DNA from: CBDFMG01 sp965221205 [NCBI: bacterium]
GTDB taxonomy: Bacteria; SM23-31
Direction of reading: 5' to 3'
DNA length: 64,000 bases
NCBI GenBank assembly: GCA_965221205.1
Contig: OZ244870.1
Span: forward strand, 2,542,001 to 2,606,000
Notes under the pieces: generated by a model
What the model saw: the letters and a program-made list of their open reading frames with translations, nothing else
What the model was told of the DNA's origin: nothing
Databases searched by the model: none
Shown here: one piece after another, positions 37,822 through 46,682 of the stretch
Layout of the letters: each line of letters opens with the position of its first letter
Numbering within the stretch: the stretch's first letter is position 1
Program-made: the position numbers and the translations under genes

Positions 37822-37850
37822 TTGACAAAACCAATACGAATTTATATTTT
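37822..37850 (+). promoter_or_regulatory. Sigma70-type promoter for the CBS-domain gene
   Basis: A perfect TTGACA (37822-37827) and TATTTT (37845-37850) are separated by exactly 17 bases, about 80 bp upstream of the CBS-domain gene start at 37929. It is the best promoter match I found in the window. Confidence 0.6.
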
Positions 37851-37928
37851 AAATAACATTTATATTTGTACTGCTATCTGTAGATATCCATTTTCCCTTT
37901 CCCAAATTACCAACCAAGGTGAGTATTT

Positions 37929-38363
37929 ATGAAACATGTCCGGCACATTTTAGAGAAAAAAGGGCAAAAAATATATAGTATTTCTCCTGACAACACGGTT
38001 TTCAGTGCCCTTGAAATTATGGCGGAGAAAGATATTGGCGCACTTTTAGTACTCGACAACAATCAGCTAGTCGGCATTCTTTCGGAAAGAGACTATGCTC
38101 GGAAGTGCGCTCTGGTCGGCAGATCATCTAAGGAAGAACTTGTTAAAGAGATTATGACAACAGAAGTTGTGTATGTTAATCTTGATCAGACTATAAAAGA
38201 GTGTATGGCACTTATGAGCGATAAACATATCCGGCATTTACCAGTATTTGATGGTGATTCTTTAATGGGAATTATTTCTATAGGAGATGTGGTTAAAGCT
38301 ATCATCGAAGAAAAACAGTTTATGATCGAGCAGTTAGAGCACTACATCCATGGTGATAGATAA
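37929..38363 (+). CDS. CBS-domain pair protein
   Basis: This 144-residue soluble protein is built from two CBS motifs. The first spans about residues 10-60 (MAEKDIGALLVLDNNQLVGILSERDYARK, shortened: GALLVLDNNQLVGILSERD) and the second about 75-125 (DKHIRHLPVFDGDSLMGIIS). Together they form one Bateman module that binds adenine nucleotides. Stand-alone proteins of this kind act as energy or NAD(P)-linked sensors or as regulators of unknown partners. It is intact and one of the few intact plus-strand genes in the window, with its own promoter. The AAGGTGAG sequence precedes the ATG. No neighbouring gene suggests its partner. Confidence 0.9.
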   Translation: MKHVRHILEKKGQKIYSISPDNTVFSALEIMAEKDIGALLVLDNNQLVGILSERDYARKCALVGRSSKEELVKEIMTTEVVYVNLDQTIKECMALMSDKHIRHLPVFDGDSLMGIISIGDVVKAIIEEKQFMIEQLEHYIHGDR

Positions 38364-38462
38364 TGTGCTTACGCATCAGTACATGAGTTTCGGCTATGAG
38401 TTGTGCCTAACAGAATAATAATTGCTGGAAATTGCAGAGTTTTTAAACTATTCTGAATAAAG

Positions 38463-39219
38463 CTATTCCTTGATATTTATTATCGTTCCCGTGATCTCAT
38501 TGCCAGCTTGAATGCTTTTAACATTGGCCTGAAATACACGTTGATTCGTAATGAGATCGACCTGTGTATCAGTGATATTCATATTTGATGATTCCAGAAA
38601 ACCCTGAATAATTCTTCCAAATCCTTCCGCGCCAGGTATGTCAGTTTGCGCCTGCCCTGAAGCATCCGTAGTTTCAAATAAAGTACCTCCTGTTGCACGC
38701 AAGCCCTCCAGATTCTGAAAACGGGCAATTATTATTTGACCAAGATTTGCTTGGTTATTTTGCCCGCCTGTTAAAAGGAATGACACTTTGCCATCAGGCG
38801 AAACAGAAATTTGTGCGCTTTCGGAGGGTGTATTAATATTAGGAACCAGAGCAAATCCCTCAGAAGTAGCGAGTGAACCGTTTTGAGATATTTTGAAGGA
38901 TCCATTCCGCGTGAACACTGTACTGCTCTGTTTGGCTTCTCAAGCTGGAAAAAACCGATACCTTCTATGGCCAGATCAAAAGGATTGTTTGTTTGAACTG
39001 GTGTTCCAGCTCTACAGATCGAGAAATGCCGTTTATCTGAGCACCTCTGCCATTTTGGATGCTGTTTTCTTGTGTTACGGGAGATTCAGATGTTGTGATA
39101 GTTACCGATTTAAATCCGGGTGTGGAAATATCCACTATATTGTGAGCAGTAGTACGCAGCTTTTGGAGAGAGGTCTTCAGACCAGTTGCAGCTATATTAA
39201 AAAGAGAAATCACTATCAC
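38463..39219 (-). pseudogene. flgG: Flagellar basal-body rod protein (FlgG/FlgF family), frameshifted
   Basis: The N-terminal piece (LFNIAATGLKTSLQKLRTTA, HNIVDISTPGFKSV) has the typical rod-protein helix and N-x-x-T-PG-F/Y-K motif. It is followed in another frame by NNPFDLAIEGIGFFQLEKP and then in a third frame by VFTRNGSFKISQNGSLAT to the C-terminal VDLITNQRVFQANVKSIQA. The two frameshifts lie near 38985 and 38920. FlgG forms the distal rod of the flagellar motor. No other flagellar basal-body gene is present. Together with the dead flagellin gene at 53.3 kb, it indicates loss of motility. Confidence 0.85.
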
Positions 39220-39247
39220 TAAAAGGTTGTAAAACTACATTTTATCA

Positions 39248-39279
39248 ATAGTAGTGATAACCATAGTAGTGATAACCAT
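39248..39279. repeat. 15-bp tandem duplication
   Basis: ATAGTAGTGATAACC is present twice without a gap (39248-39262 and 39263-39277), plus two bases of a third copy, in the space between the amidotransferase gene and the flgG relic. Confidence 0.85.
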
Positions 39280-39299
39280 GTAAGAAATCAATCATTTTT

Positions 39300-39947
39300 T
39301 CAAGAAACACTAACTGGTGTAATTGTGTTATTCCCAAGAGGGTGCCAGCCGTTTTCTTCAAGATATGGCATCGAGCATACAAGTAGCATATTTTCGGTTT
39401 TTTTCATATGGAGCGTATAATATTCTTTATTTTCGTTATACATACAACACACACATGCTTCATCCTGATTTGTCATGACAATATTGAGGGCTTTAATGTA
39501 TTCAGAACGTTTTTTTATAATTGTCAACGCTTTAGAGAGAGCTTCGAAGAGATTGCCATTATAAAATCGGTTGATGTAATTAAAAACTTTCTCTGACCCT
39601 ACAATACCCTCGGCAGGAAGCCGGACTCCTTTGAGAAATCCGTTAAAACCGTACATGACGCTTTTATTCTGAAACGGCATGTTGCATTCAATAGTAATCG
39701 GCGGCTCATTGTCGGCAGCACTTCTGGCATGTGCAATGAGTTCGGTTGTTGTACCGAACTGCTCTAAATCATCATCCCATATTGGAGTAAGATTTTTATA
39801 CATTTTCCATTCGTTATCCACTTTATACGCACAACCCCATCCATTTCCTTGATATTCGGAGCTGGTTTTCGCAATCTGAGAAAACTTTTTCAAATGCTCA
39901 GCAATAGAGAAATTATCTTTTGATTTTACTAACAGCAATCTGCACAT
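39300..39947 (-). CDS. Class II glutamine amidotransferase-like protein (Ntn-hydrolase)
   Basis: This 215-residue protein begins MCRLLLVKSKDNFS, with the nucleophile Cys2 exposed once Met1 is removed. The glutaminase-fold motifs follow: YQGNGWGCAYKVDNEWKMYK, then AHARSAADNEPP and NMPFQNKSVMYGFNGFLKGV. This matches stand-alone YafJ/EgtC-like class II amidotransferases, which release ammonia from glutamine or cut related gamma-glutamyl bonds. No synthase domain is attached. It lies 17 bp downstream of the LysY/ArgC-type reductase, so a link to amino-acid synthesis is possible, but the substrate is not known. Confidence 0.85.
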   Translation of the reverse strand: MCRLLLVKSKDNFSIAEHLKKFSQIAKTSSEYQGNGWGCAYKVDNEWKMYKNLTPIWDDDLEQFGTTTELIAHARSAADNEPPITIECNMPFQNKSVMYGFNGFLKGVRLPAEGIVGSEKVFNYINRFYNGNLFEALSKALTIIKKRSEYIKALNIVMTNQDEACVCCMYNENKEYYTLHMKKTENMLLVCSMPYLEENGWHPLGNNTITPVSVS

Positions 39948-39964
39948 ACATCGTACCCTGAAAA

Positions 39965-40960
39965 TTACATCGGATGAATACCGGGAAATGTCAAACCGGT
40001 TGTTTCTTCGAAGCCATGAATTATATTAAATGCCTGAAGTGCTTGCCCGGCCGCCCCTTTCATTAAATTGTCAATTGCACCAATAACAACAAGGCGGTTC
40101 GATTCCTCATCTTTTTGAAATCCTATATCGCAATAATTTGTACCTGCAAGAATTTTCGGATCGGGGTAACGATATGACCCCTCCCGTTCTTTGACAACTC
40201 GAATAAAAGGCTCATCGGCAAATTCTTTCCGGTAGATTTTCCAAATTTCTTTTTCATCAAGGTCATCTTTCAAAAAAACATGGCAAGTGGACACAACCCC
40301 GCGAACTATATTGATAGCAGTCGCTGAAAAATGGACTTTAATCGTTCTGTTGAAACTTAATTCCTGCACAATTTCTTTGGCATGTCGATGATTTGTCGGT
40401 TTGTACGACCTCACAGAACCGGAACGGATTGGATGATGTGATGCATCATTAGTTTTGTTGCCGCCCTCACTTGATCCGGTTTTCACCTCAATAACCGTAT
40501 GCTCGGGATCAACGAGATCGTGTTTGTAGAGCGGATACAAGGGCAATATTGACGCCGTAGCATTACAACCGGCACTTGAAATATAGTTGGACTCTTTCAT
40601 CTCCTCACGGTGTAGTTCCGGAATACCGTATATAAATCCATCTTTGTTGTTCAGGCGGAAGTCGCCTCCGAGATCGATTATTTTTGGCGCCAACGTTTTA
40701 AACCTGCCCATTTGCAGAGATGATAATCCGTGAGGTAAGCTGACAAACAGCATGTCACATGACTCAATTTCAGACATTGCACTAAATTGCAGTTTGGCGA
40801 CTTTTCGGAGATTGGGATGGAGTTTTGTGATTGATTTACCCGCAAACCTGTCGGATGTTACCTGGACTATCTCAACATCTGGATGAAATAACAAGAGCCT
40901 GATTAACTCACCCCCTGCATAACCTGATCCACCCGCGATCGATACCCGTATTTTTTTCAT
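39965..40960 (-). CDS. LysW- or acetyl-linked gamma-glutamyl/aminoadipyl phosphate reductase (ArgC/LysY family)
   Basis: This 331-residue NADPH-dependent reductase has a Rossmann start (VSIAGGSGYAGGELIRLLLF), the catalytic cysteine in SSAGCNATASILPLYPLY (about residue 145) and GSVRSYKPTNHRHAKEI. The RSYKPTxHRH stretch is, as I recall, typical of the LysY-type branch that works on substrates bound to the carrier LysW. Its neighbour 54 bp upstream is lysW, which supports this. It would reduce the acyl phosphate on the carrier during lysine or arginine synthesis. The kinase, aminotransferase and ligase partners are outside the window, so lysine versus arginine cannot be decided. Confidence 0.9.
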   Translation of the reverse strand: MKKIRVSIAGGSGYAGGELIRLLLFHPDVEIVQVTSDRFAGKSITKLHPNLRKVAKLQFSAMSEIESCDMLFVSLPHGLSSLQMGRFKTLAPKIIDLGGDFRLNNKDGFIYGIPELHREEMKESNYISSAGCNATASILPLYPLYKHDLVDPEHTVIEVKTGSSEGGNKTNDASHHPIRSGSVRSYKPTNHRHAKEIVQELSFNRTIKVHFSATAINIVRGVVSTCHVFLKDDLDEKEIWKIYRKEFADEPFIRVVKEREGSYRYPDPKILAGTNYCDIGFQKDEESNRLVVIGAIDNLMKGAAGQALQAFNIIHGFEETTGLTFPGIHPM

Positions 40961-41014
40961 AAAATCCTCTGATTCCTAAATGCTGCTAATCACCCATGTG
41001 AATAACATAATACA

Positions 41015-41179
41015 TTACTCACCCCAGTCTTCATCAGCTTGAGGAGCTTCCTGAACCTCTATCGGGTCGATACTGGTTACTTCCATATCACACCCGCACT
41101 CATCGCATGTCACCAGTTCTCCAATTTCTATTTCTCCGGTTGTACTGAGTTCGGCACCGCAAACACTACATTCTGACAT
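41015..41179 (-). CDS. lysW: Amino-group carrier protein LysW
   Basis: This is a 54-residue acidic carrier. The N-terminal zinc-ribbon cysteines are seen as CSVCGAEL and CDECGCDME, and the C-terminus ends in the diagnostic EDWGE, whose last Glu carries the amino acid being built. An ATG at 41182 or 41179 fits; GGAG lies 6 bases before the first. I take 41179 (MSECSVCG), which gives the family length. Upstream codons to 41221 are open but not family-like. It precedes the ArgC/LysY gene on the same strand and shields the amino group of glutamate or aminoadipate during lysine/arginine synthesis. Confidence 0.93.
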   Translation of the reverse strand: MSECSVCGAELSTTGEIEIGELVTCDECGCDMEVTSIDPIEVQEAPQADEDWGE

Positions 41180-41381
41180 CATGATTATCTCCAATTTAGC
41201 CACATGTTTACTATTGATCATAAAAAAACCGCGAACTATGCCGAGGCCGCAGTTAAATATTCTTAATCCAGAAATCAGTTAAAAAGTTTTCTATGTATAC
41301 GTTTTCAAGAATGTACGGACCACTGGCAGTAATAAAATATCGAATGAATTGACGTCACTAATGTTTTTTATATTGGACTCT

Positions 41382-41403
41382 TTGTATGCGTATTGTATGC
41401 GTA
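41382..41403. repeat. 11-bp tandem duplication
   Basis: TTGTATGCGTA occurs twice in direct succession (41382-41392 and 41393-41403) in the gap upstream of lysW. Confidence 0.85.
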
Positions 41404-41471
41404 CACATATTAGAATTACTAATAATATAAAGTAAAATACTTTTATTTATTAATATAGTCAAGTTTAAATT

Positions 41472-41511
41472 GAATCATACTTCAATATCTATTGATATTG
41501 AAGTATGATTC
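41472..41511. repeat. Perfect 18-bp inverted repeat with 4-nt loop
   Basis: GAATCATACTTCAATATC (41472-41489), TATT, and the exact reverse complement (41494-41511) form a 36-base stem-loop without a mismatch. It lies in the 480-bp gap between the third M24 gene and lysW. No T-run follows on either strand, so it is not a standard terminator. It could be an mRNA end-protecting hairpin, a protein-binding palindrome or a small repeat element. Confidence 0.9.
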
Positions 41512-41704
41512 CGAATGTAGTTGAATTGTTAAATGTTGATATTACATCTCGCTTAATTAAGCAATCGATATACCAAAGTCCGTTATAACTCGCTCTATTT
41601 CCTGCAGAGCATAGCGAGTAATCTGTTTCTGTGTGCACGTGATGAGGCATTTTTGTGCTCAGGCCTCCGAGAATAGCATGAATATCTTCGTAATTGAAAC
41701 AGGC

Positions 41705-43129
41705 TCAGAAGATAAGCTCAATTTTCTCATTTGGCGGCTGAAGCCATTCAACTCCACGATTGGATATAATTTGAACATTGCAAACATTTATTGAAAGTGG
41801 AAAACCCGATCTTTCGGGAAGGTTCGTATGTACCATATATTCAAAAGCGAAAAAATTATTCTCCTGGATTACCAGATGATGCCGGTCCGGTCGAAACGGC
41901 GACATGGAGGGCCCGATACGATTTAATATGTCAGAATCACCATCATTACGATTATTACCAAAAGCATGATTATCAATGGAAAATCCTGACTTATTAGTAT
42001 TAGCAAGTGACTTCTGCACTATCAAATCGTCTTTGCCATCATCGTTAAACGGTGTATATAAGTAGCCTGCCTCTTCCATGGCTTGGACCATTGCATCCAA
42101 AGATTCACCGGCAGTCATGCCAACTTTCATATGATCCCACATAATCCATTGACCAGCTATTGCCTGATCGTAGGCATACTGAATACTCTCAGGAGCACGT
42201 GTTTCCCCTTCTCTCAGAATATATGCGTATGTTTTTGTGTCTGTCCCAAAATCCATATATCGAACTGGAGCTCCAAGATAAAAGAAATCGCCCCGCTGTA
42301 ATACGTAGTGTGGAGATCTTGTCTCGGATAGATCTGAAACGGCCGAATAAAGAACACTAGGGCCGCCACCGCTCGTACTAAATCCTGTTAAATGTCGTTT
42401 ATAGGCTTCCTCCCTCGTCCACCAGCCTATATCCTCCCGTGTCGTTACGCCCGGCATAATAAGCGTTAAAGCCTCTGCAACAATCTGACGACGCGTTTCC
42501 AATGTATTGGTCAGTGCAGTTACTTCCCTAAGAACTCTTCTTGCCAGAAATTCAGAAATAACGTTCTCTGCAGAAATAATTCTTTGAGAATATTTAGAAC
42601 CTAATATTTTTTCCAATTTCAAATATTCGGTATGCGAAATACCATCTGCTGAAGAAATCCATGAGGAATAATTAACCGCAATCGTTTTGGGATCCCGTTC
42701 AGCAACAAATTCTGTTAATTCGTCATAAACTGAGAAGTCCAGAGTGCCATAGTCATATCCGGTAACAGCTCGAACAATTTCCGGAGAGCCGTAAACGTCA
42801 ATTTTTTCAACCGCTCCTGCTCCACCAAACACAGCCCGCTCGATTCTGTCACCACGATCGGTAAAAATCAAATAACCTGATGTTGATCCAAATTGCGGAA
42901 CAAGCGGGTCAGGATCTCCGGGACGTGTCACATGAATCCACATGTCAACATCACTGTCACGCATTGCCCCCGGCAGAATAAGATCAAGTTTTTCGTTTCT
43001 CATCTGACGAAGAACTTCCCCGCCGGTCCTTGACGTATGCACACCCGGTTGTGCACTGGCGATCGGTATTGAGGATAAGAATATACCTGCCAAAAGAATT
43101 ACTTTGGTAAAGATATTTTCTTTACTCAT
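41705..43129 (-). CDS. Secreted M24-fold (creatinase/aminopeptidase P-like) protein, paralogue 3
   Basis: This 474-residue exported relative of the gene at 32769 has a signal peptide (FTKVILLAGIFLSSIPIASAQ), a creatinase-like N-domain (LDLILPGAMRDSDVDMWIHV) and an M24 domain. It keeps GTDTKTYAYIL (second metal Asp), IDNHAFGN (His) and AFEYMVH (Glu). The first Asp position reads GDFFYLGAPV, and the last Glu position reads NVCN where RIED is usual. The loop after the His is longer than in paralogue 1 (NNRNDGDSDILNR). The deviations are shared between paralogues, so they are family features and not random decay. A good AGGAGGC precedes the ATG. Confidence 0.87.
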   Translation of the reverse strand: MSKENIFTKVILLAGIFLSSIPIASAQPGVHTSRTGGEVLRQMRNEKLDLILPGAMRDSDVDMWIHVTRPGDPDPLVPQFGSTSGYLIFTDRGDRIERAVFGGAGAVEKIDVYGSPEIVRAVTGYDYGTLDFSVYDELTEFVAERDPKTIAVNYSSWISSADGISHTEYLKLEKILGSKYSQRIISAENVISEFLARRVLREVTALTNTLETRRQIVAEALTLIMPGVTTREDIGWWTREEAYKRHLTGFSTSGGGPSVLYSAVSDLSETRSPHYVLQRGDFFYLGAPVRYMDFGTDTKTYAYILREGETRAPESIQYAYDQAIAGQWIMWDHMKVGMTAGESLDAMVQAMEEAGYLYTPFNDDGKDDLIVQKSLANTNKSGFSIDNHAFGNNRNDGDSDILNRIGPSMSPFRPDRHHLVIQENNFFAFEYMVHTNLPERSGFPLSINVCNVQIISNRGVEWLQPPNEKIELIF

Positions 43130-43488
43130 AGCAGCCTCCTTTTGTAATGATTTATATGAAAATTATTGGTATTAATTATGGAATGATAACAGCAAAAATA
43201 GTTGAGAAGGTGAATGCAAAAATATAGTAAGAAATCTACCATATAACAATTAGAATTATATTTTTCATTATACTTCTATGTAATCATATGAAAACTCTAA
43301 TTTATATTTTGATTATTATTTTTCGAATATAAGAAAAAGAATTGTAAATCGTTCAGCACTTTGAGCAAAAATCGCTTGTAAATGCTAAATGTATCTTTTA
43401 ATTTTCAATTTGACATGTCATTTTAGCTTCATTGACACACATAATCTACCCAACCAAATTGCAGCACTAACCAATTGATGAGGGTGCT
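43130..43488. other. AT-rich divergent intergenic region
   Basis: About 360 bp between the minus-strand M24 gene and the plus-strand amidohydrolase relic. It should hold divergent promoters. No clear pair, repeat or RNA could be supported. Confidence 0.4.
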
Positions 43489-44730
43489 ATGAAATTATCA
43501 AAATCATTTTACTTATAAAATTGTTTTTGTTTCCGAACTGGTGGATACCCTCCTTTCTCTCAGTCGGAAAATACTAAAGTCATCAATTTGGATGGTGCGT
43601 ATGTTCTTCCCGGCTTTTGGAACATGCACACTCATTTGACCGATCTCATGCCTCAGAACAGTGCGCTGAATGACAAAGGGATAGCTTCAAAAGTTATCCG
43701 TGCTGGGTTGAATGCACAGGACGCTCTGCGGCATGGATTCACCTCTCTACGTTCTGCAGGTGAAGATGAATACATAGATGTGACCTGGAGAGGTATATTT
43801 GATAAGGGATTTTACCTGGGACCCCGTATTTTTGCCAGTGGACCGCCGGACACAGAGGTAGTGTAACCAATGGGGCTGATGGAGTTAGATGAAGTGGGAA
43901 AAGCGTTGCGTGAACGGATTCTGAACGGTGCCAATGCAATAAAAATCATGAGCCTGGAAATGCATCCTGATGAACTCGAGGCTACAGTTGAAACCGCTCA
44001 CAGCTTTGGTATTCATGTTCTTGCTCATTTCCGCGAAACCGGAAACTACAAAGCTGTTGCAGCAGGTGTCGATTAGTATTGAACATGGGTATAAATTGAC
44101 GGATGAGACAATTGCTCTCATGGTTGAGAAAGGGACGTTTTACGATCCGACCATCAACTGTAATTTGAGCGAACAATATATCAAAGAGATACAGATGAGG
44201 CTGGAAAAGTTGGGTTATTTCGACGATGAGCTTGTCGTAAAGGTTCGCAATGCTGCGACCTACGCGGACGAAAGAACTCCCGAACACGCCATGCATCAAC
44301 GGCAGGCTCTCAAAAAGGCGGCCAATGCCGGAGTGAAGCTCATGATAGGAGCGAATCCTAAGCCTATCGGAGAAAGATGTCAGCGAGATGCAAACTCTTA
44401 TGGCTGCTACCCGCAACGGCGCCGATATGTTAGGCGTTCTGGACAAACTTGGAACAGTTGAAAAAGGTAAGCTAACAGATCTCGTGATCCTTACAGATAA
44501 TCCTTTAGACAATATTTCCAACATCAGGAAAATAAAAATGGTCTTCAAAGACGGTGTTTCAGTTGATTTGGAACACTCTCTTGGGACGATTCCATATCTG
44601 CAATACTCTGCAGTACTATGAAACATCGGAATTTCCTAAAATCGAGCATATTGACTCTTATTTTAAGTCGAAAGCTCATGAGAATCCTACAGGTTTTAGA
44701 AAAACGTTAGCCGAAGGACACAAAAAATAA
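43489..44730 (+). pseudogene. Imidazolonepropionase-like amidohydrolase, inactivated
   Basis: The translated pieces give a metal-dependent amidohydrolase: AYVLPGFWNMHTHLTDLMPQ with the HxH metal motif, HGFTSLRSAGEDEYIDVTW, GANAIKIMSLEMHPDE, the later His in HVLAHFRE and SIEHGYKL, and the C-terminal TRNGADMLGVLDKLGTVEKG. A start with signal-like residues at 43489 is stopped after nine codons and most of the N-domain is missing. A TAA ends the first part at 43864-43866, frames shift near 44074 and 44388, and a last piece (YYETSEFPKIEHIDSYF) reads to 44730. Relatives hydrolyse cyclic amides or dipeptides such as Xaa-Pro. Confidence 0.85.
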
Positions 44731-44999
44731 TTCCCAGTAAATCAAGAAGTATGTGAGTACGTTGACCACAACAATAGTTAATAAACTATTATATCCAGTG
44801 TGTACTCAACTCAATCAATCAAAAAATAGATAATTCTTGCAAATGATGATCGATTATCTTAATCTTTAACTATAATTGTTATTCTTTTCCTTCGATATAC
44901 ACCATATGTTAAAAACACCCCAATATTTTCAATGATTTATTCTTGAAAATGTATTCGGACACATTACTTATATCAATATTCTTTAAAGGAGAATTTTAA

Positions 45000-46636
45000 A
45001 TGTTCAAATACAACAAAATTGCCTTCGTTATTATCTTTCTCTTCAGCCTAACTATTTTTTACTGCACTGCAGAAACAGGAGGAGTTAATACAGCAGAAAG
45101 TGGCACCTACACTGAGCTTTTAAGTTTGTTTAATGAATTTCGTGAGTTTCAGCAGCTGAACAGTAATAATGATGTCCACGATTACACCGCAGCAACTATG
45201 GAAAAACAGTACAATGATCTGAAATCATTCCAAAGCCGTTTGGGTGCAATTGATCCTGGTGTTTGGTCAGTCTCGGATCAAATCGATTACCACTTGGTCC
45301 GTGCGGAGATGAATGGGCTTGAATTTCAGCATCGGGTACTCCGCCCATGGTCGCGCGATCCCAGCTTCTATCTGGAGCAAGCACCAAGGATACCACGGAA
45401 CCTGAAATTTCCTCTTCAAGGGGATGAACTTTCCGGATTTCAGACGAGACTTCTTGCTATACCGGAGCATTACAATCAAGCTAAGATGAATATGAAAGAT
45501 TTATCAAAGGTAGCCGGTGACTTGGCACTATTTACCATTCACGATATGGAGGAAAGCGACTCTGCATTCCCTGGTCTTGTGGATCGGCTGACAGAGTTCC
45601 ATCCTGATTTGGTTGCCGATGCTAAAAACTCTCAGGGTGCAATTGACAACTACCTCACTTGGCTTAAAGAAAATCTGGAAAAAATGACTGCATCAGCCGG
45701 TGTTGGGATTGAAAACTACAATTGGATGATGAAAAACATTTATCTTCTTCCCTATACTTGGAATGAAATTCGATCAATCGTTGAGCTCGAAGACAATCGC
45801 ATTATAACGTTTCAAAAACTCGAAGAAAATAGAAATCGAAATCTCCCCCTGCTTACACCCGTAGCATCCGCAGAAGAGCGTCGCCGCAGTGTTCTCAATT
45901 CCATCGAACGTGTCATGAATTTTATCCGAGATGACAAGATATTTACGATTCAAGATTATATTGTTGTAGATAACTATTTGCAAGGCAGATTGCGATCTAC
46001 AAGCAGACCATGGCCGGAAAAACATGACTACTTCTTGAATTTTTCACACCGCGAATCACTAATGGAAGAAACACACGAAATGGTTGGACACCACTTCGAT
46101 GTATTACGGCAGCAGAATGACGACAGGCCGATCCGGGGAGCCCGGGAACATGAAGGCCCATATATGATATCGCTGCTGCCCGGATGGAAGGATTAGCTTT
46201 CGCTTTTGAAGAACTTTTGATGCATGCAGGATATCTTGACGAGCGCCCGAGGAGAGCAAGAGAAGTCACCTATGAACAAGCAGCATTTCGTACAGTTAGA
46301 GCACTCTCAGATGTTTATATGCACAGTGGTAATTGGAGTCTGACAGAAGCAATGGAGTACGCTGTCACTAATGCACCACACGGGGAATTACTTGATGACA
46401 GCCCTCATTTATGGAATGAAATGAAAACTACCCTGCGTCATGTCGGCTGGCACGCTCAAATGGTTGTTGGTAAGGTTCATTTCATGAAGTTATTTAGGGA
46501 TAGAGCGCAACAGTTGGATGACGACTTTATCCTGCGTGAATTTATGAATGAGTTTTATGCAGCGGGTGTGATTCCCATATCGCTTATCCGGTGGGAAATG
46601 ACCGGCTATGAAGACGAGATCAAAAAGTTGAAGTAA
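45000..46636 (+). pseudogene. Secreted DUF885-family protein split by one frameshift
   Basis: AAAGGAGAAT precedes the ATG. Residues 1-20 form a lipoprotein-type signal (LFSLTIFYC). The first ORF (398 codons) carries the DUF885-like helical domain with HEMVGHHFD, where the family usually has an HExxGHH-like metal motif. The second ORF (46184-46636) continues the same protein (LAFAFEELLMHAGYLDE to the end RWEMTGYEDEIKKLK). Joining them needs a single one-base shift near 46185. The proteins of this family are probably metallopeptidases or carboxypeptidases. This is the least damaged gene of the 43.5-48.5 kb run, so a sequencing error is possible. Confidence 0.75.
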
Positions 46637-46682
46637 GAATGCTTTCCGAAAATTAAATAGTAACTTTCAAAAGGAGGCAATA

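Noticed and set aside
43982-44626. Minus-strand ORF of 214 codons
   Set aside because: It lies opposite the recognisable amidohydrolase relic, whose motifs are on the plus strand.
45000-46636. Programmed frameshift joining the two DUF885 ORFs
   Set aside because: The junction has no slippery heptamer with a downstream structure that I can see, and the neighbouring genes are decayed, so simple mutation or a sequence error is more likely.
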